Assembly: GCA_963609725.1 (NCBI GenBank)
Contig: CAVDLI010000086.1
Location: 1-5,929 of the forward strand
Source of the DNA: UBA9732 sp963609725
GTDB taxonomy: Bacteria > Spirochaetota > Spirochaetia > Sphaerochaetales > Sphaerochaetaceae
Length of the DNA: 5,929 nucleotides
Direction: 5' to 3'
Shown here: positions 4,553-5,929 of the stretch, in pieces
How positions within the stretch are numbered: position 1 is the first letter of the stretch
How the letters are laid out: each line of letters opens with the position of its first letter
The notes under the pieces: generated by a model
The model's input: the letters and a program-made list of their open reading frames with translations, nothing else
Told to the model about the DNA's origin: nothing
Database searches by the model: none
Position numbers and translations under genes: made by a program

Positions 4553-5929
4553 ATGGGCAAAAAGAACTCTAAAAAGAAAAATATTTTTTGGATTCTTCTC
4601 GTGGTTCTTGTGGTTTTAGCATCTTTGATTGTGTGCGCTTTTCCATATCTACCACTTAAAGAGGGGACATTGCTTTTTGCTGTTTTAGAGAGATTACATG
4701 CGCTGTGTGTAAAGTATGTTGGTTTTTTTGCTAATGACAAGTTAAGTTCATACAACTTAGTACCTTTAGCTGTGTTTTGCATACTTGTGTTGGTTTCAAC
4801 CATTTGCGGTGCAGGATTTGTTTCATTTGTTCTTAAGTGCATTGCTTTTTATTCGCTTTACTTGCTTTTTGTGTATGCACAAAGTATTGGTCTTAATGAC
4901 AGTTGTTTTGAAGTAACAAAGTACTTGCCACCATATTATCAATATCTTGCTTTTGGACTTCTTACTGCCTCTTGTGTTCTTCTTATCTTTGGGTGGATTT
5001 CAAATAAAAGAAAGCACAAAGCACAAGGTGCATCTAATGAAAAAAATGATACAAACTCTTCAATTCTTACAAGTGAAACAAAAGATGGCTCTCAAGTATC
5101 AAGTACAAATGAAGAATTAGATGAAAATTCAAAAATAGACTCTTTAGAAGAACCTCAAAAGATACGTAATTCTTATTGCAATGACCCTGATGGTTCTAGA
5201 AAAGCACTTAAGAGTTTGAACAATATTGTTGTTCCTTCTTTTGATAGTTTTCCTAATTATTCAATAGGTTCTACTGTGTCATCTATAGACCGCACAATTT
5301 ATGATGTTACAGAAAAGGAAGCCAAGATTAAGAGAGAGCAGCAAGAACGTAAAAGAGTAGAAGCAGAACATCAAAAAGCTTTGGAAGAAGAACGTCTTAG
5401 AATAAAAGCTCTTGCAGAAGAGAAGGCTAGAAAAGAAGAAGAGGAAAATAGACGCAAACTTGAGGCTATGTTTAAGCCAAGGACTCTAATGAAAAGACTT
5501 TCAGATGAGGCACAAACATATCAAGATTTTCCTACTTATTCGCAAAGTGCGACAAAGGGGGACTTTGGCATATCTAATGGACCATTGTCCAACAATATGG
5601 CTAATAACATTAATATGCCTAATGGTATGTCAAATGATACGTTAAATGGCTCTTCTAGTGTCTCCCAAGTTCAAAATTATCAAACACAAAATCCTCAAGC
5701 ACAAAGTTATCGGTCTATAAATAATGGAGTGCAACAGTCTCAAACTCGGCAGGCTCAATTCCAACCACAGTATCAAAACCAGGCTCAAAACCAATATCCT
5801 GCATACGAGATATCTTCAATTCAGGACCAAGTGCCACCATCTCAAATGCAAGTGCAACAAGTTGCATTTTCAGAGATACCGCCATCACAAATGCAAAATC
5901 CTTTCTCATATCAGGAAAGACAACAATAC
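4553..5929 (+). CDS. Four-helix membrane protein with coiled coil and Gln-rich linker, probable N-terminal half of an FtsK/SpoIIIE-type DNA translocase; 3' end outside window
   Basis: The frame is open for 459 codons to the right edge, so the C-terminus is missing. A basic N-terminus (MGKKNSKKKN) precedes four hydrophobic segments at about 11-31, 69-87, 89-110 and 130-149; a basic NKRKHK (151-156) follows, predicting both ends in the cytoplasm. Next come a Ser/Asn/Glu-rich stretch (157-250), a charged Lys/Glu-rich helix likely to form a coiled coil (253-306), an Asn/Met/Gly-rich patch (337-366) and a Gln-rich tail (371-459, 28 Gln of 89). The tail includes PPSQMQ twice (428-433 and 443-448). 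Four N-terminal helices plus a long Pro/Gln-rich linker is the layout of FtsK, whose motor domain would lie beyond the window. No Walker motif is seen, so the call rests on architecture alone; another membrane-anchored coiled-coil protein is possible. An in-frame stop at 4532-4534 and no ATG/GTG/TTG after it make 4553 the only reasonable start, although no Shine-Dalgarno site precedes it. It lies 13 nt after rsmG. Confidence 0.8.
   Translation, partial: MGKKNSKKKNIFWILLVVLVVLASLIVCAFPYLPLKEGTLLFAVLERLHALCVKYVGFFANDKLSSYNLVPLAVFCILVLVSTICGAGFVSFVLKCIAFYSLYLLFVYAQSIGLNDSCFEVTKYLPPYYQYLAFGLLTASCVLLIFGWISNKRKHKAQGASNEKNDTNSSILTSETKDGSQVSSTNEELDENSKIDSLEEPQKIRNSYCNDPDGSRKALKSLNNIVVPSFDSFPNYSIGSTVSSIDRTIYDVTEKEAKIKREQQERKRVEAEHQKALEEERLRIKALAEEKARKEEEENRRKLEAMFKPRTLMKRLSDEAQTYQDFPTYSQSATKGDFGISNGPLSNNMANNINMPNGMSNDTLNGSSSVSQVQNYQTQNPQAQSYRSINNGVQQSQTRQAQFQPQYQNQAQNQYPAYEISSIQDQVPPSQMQVQQVAFSEIPPSQMQNPFSYQERQQY
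5834..5896 (+). repeat. Repeated PPSQMQ codon block in the Gln-rich linker
   Basis: The 18-bp block at 5834-5851 and its copy at 5879-5896 both encode PPSQMQ and differ at two third-codon positions (CCA/CCG and TCT/TCA). Their starts are 45 bp apart, so a period of 15 residues may continue beyond the window edge. Such repeats are expected in low-complexity linkers. Confidence 0.6.

Noticed and set aside
4531..4842. Minus-strand open frame of 103 codons opposite the start of the membrane protein
   Set aside because: The plus-strand frame has a clear hydrophobic-segment pattern and positive-inside charges, while the antisense product shows no coherent features.
5715..5909. Minus-strand open frame of 64 codons opposite the Gln-rich linker
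   Set aside because: CAA/CAG-rich DNA read in antisense easily stays open; the plus-strand frame explains the bias.

Overview
The window is an AT-rich bacterial chromosomal segment carrying a tRNA/rRNA modification locus. It holds four plus-strand genes in a row and one gene running off the left edge on the minus strand. TGA is used as a normal stop, and no mobile element, CRISPR array, tRNA or rRNA is visible. AT-rich composition, heavy CTT/TTT/AAA codon use and the flavour of the proteins (an EpmA-like paralogue without an OB domain, and MnmE with the segment LDYSEDE) suggest a spirochaete, possibly Treponema-like. This is an impression from memory, not a database result.

Layout: 1-209 (minus) is the N-terminal part of an EpmA/GenX-type lysyl-tRNA-synthetase-like protein. 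210-445 is a divergent intergenic region with candidate -10 boxes, two copies of a TTTTGCAAAA-centred direct repeat exactly 120 bp apart, and three tandem 19-bp units. Each unit holds a Shine-Dalgarno-like sequence and an ATG, and the third ATG is the best start of mnmE. 446-1894 is mnmE, 1941-3773 mnmG and 3787-4539 rsmG. From 4553 to the right edge lies the N-terminal part of a four-helix membrane protein with a coiled coil and a Gln-rich linker, which most resembles the N-terminal half of an FtsK/SpoIIIE-type DNA translocase.

How they work together: MnmE and MnmG form the complex that installs (carboxymethyl)aminomethyl groups on wobble U34 of tRNAs. RsmG methylates N7 of G527 (E. coli numbering) in 16S rRNA. 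The divergent EpmA-like protein belongs to the family that adds beta-lysine to elongation factor P. The locus is therefore about decoding and elongation quality, followed by a probable chromosome segregation/division gene. Gaps of 46, 13 and 13 nt on the plus strand fit one operon, though the last gene lacks a Shine-Dalgarno sequence and has a TATAAT box just before its ATG.

Most of the window is ordinary core-genome content. The parts worth a second look are the triplicated initiation module ahead of mnmE, the repeated palindrome, two departures in the MnmE G domain (a 17-residue switch II insertion and SKID in place of NKxD), and the initiation signals of the last gene. I see no evidence for a wholly new system.
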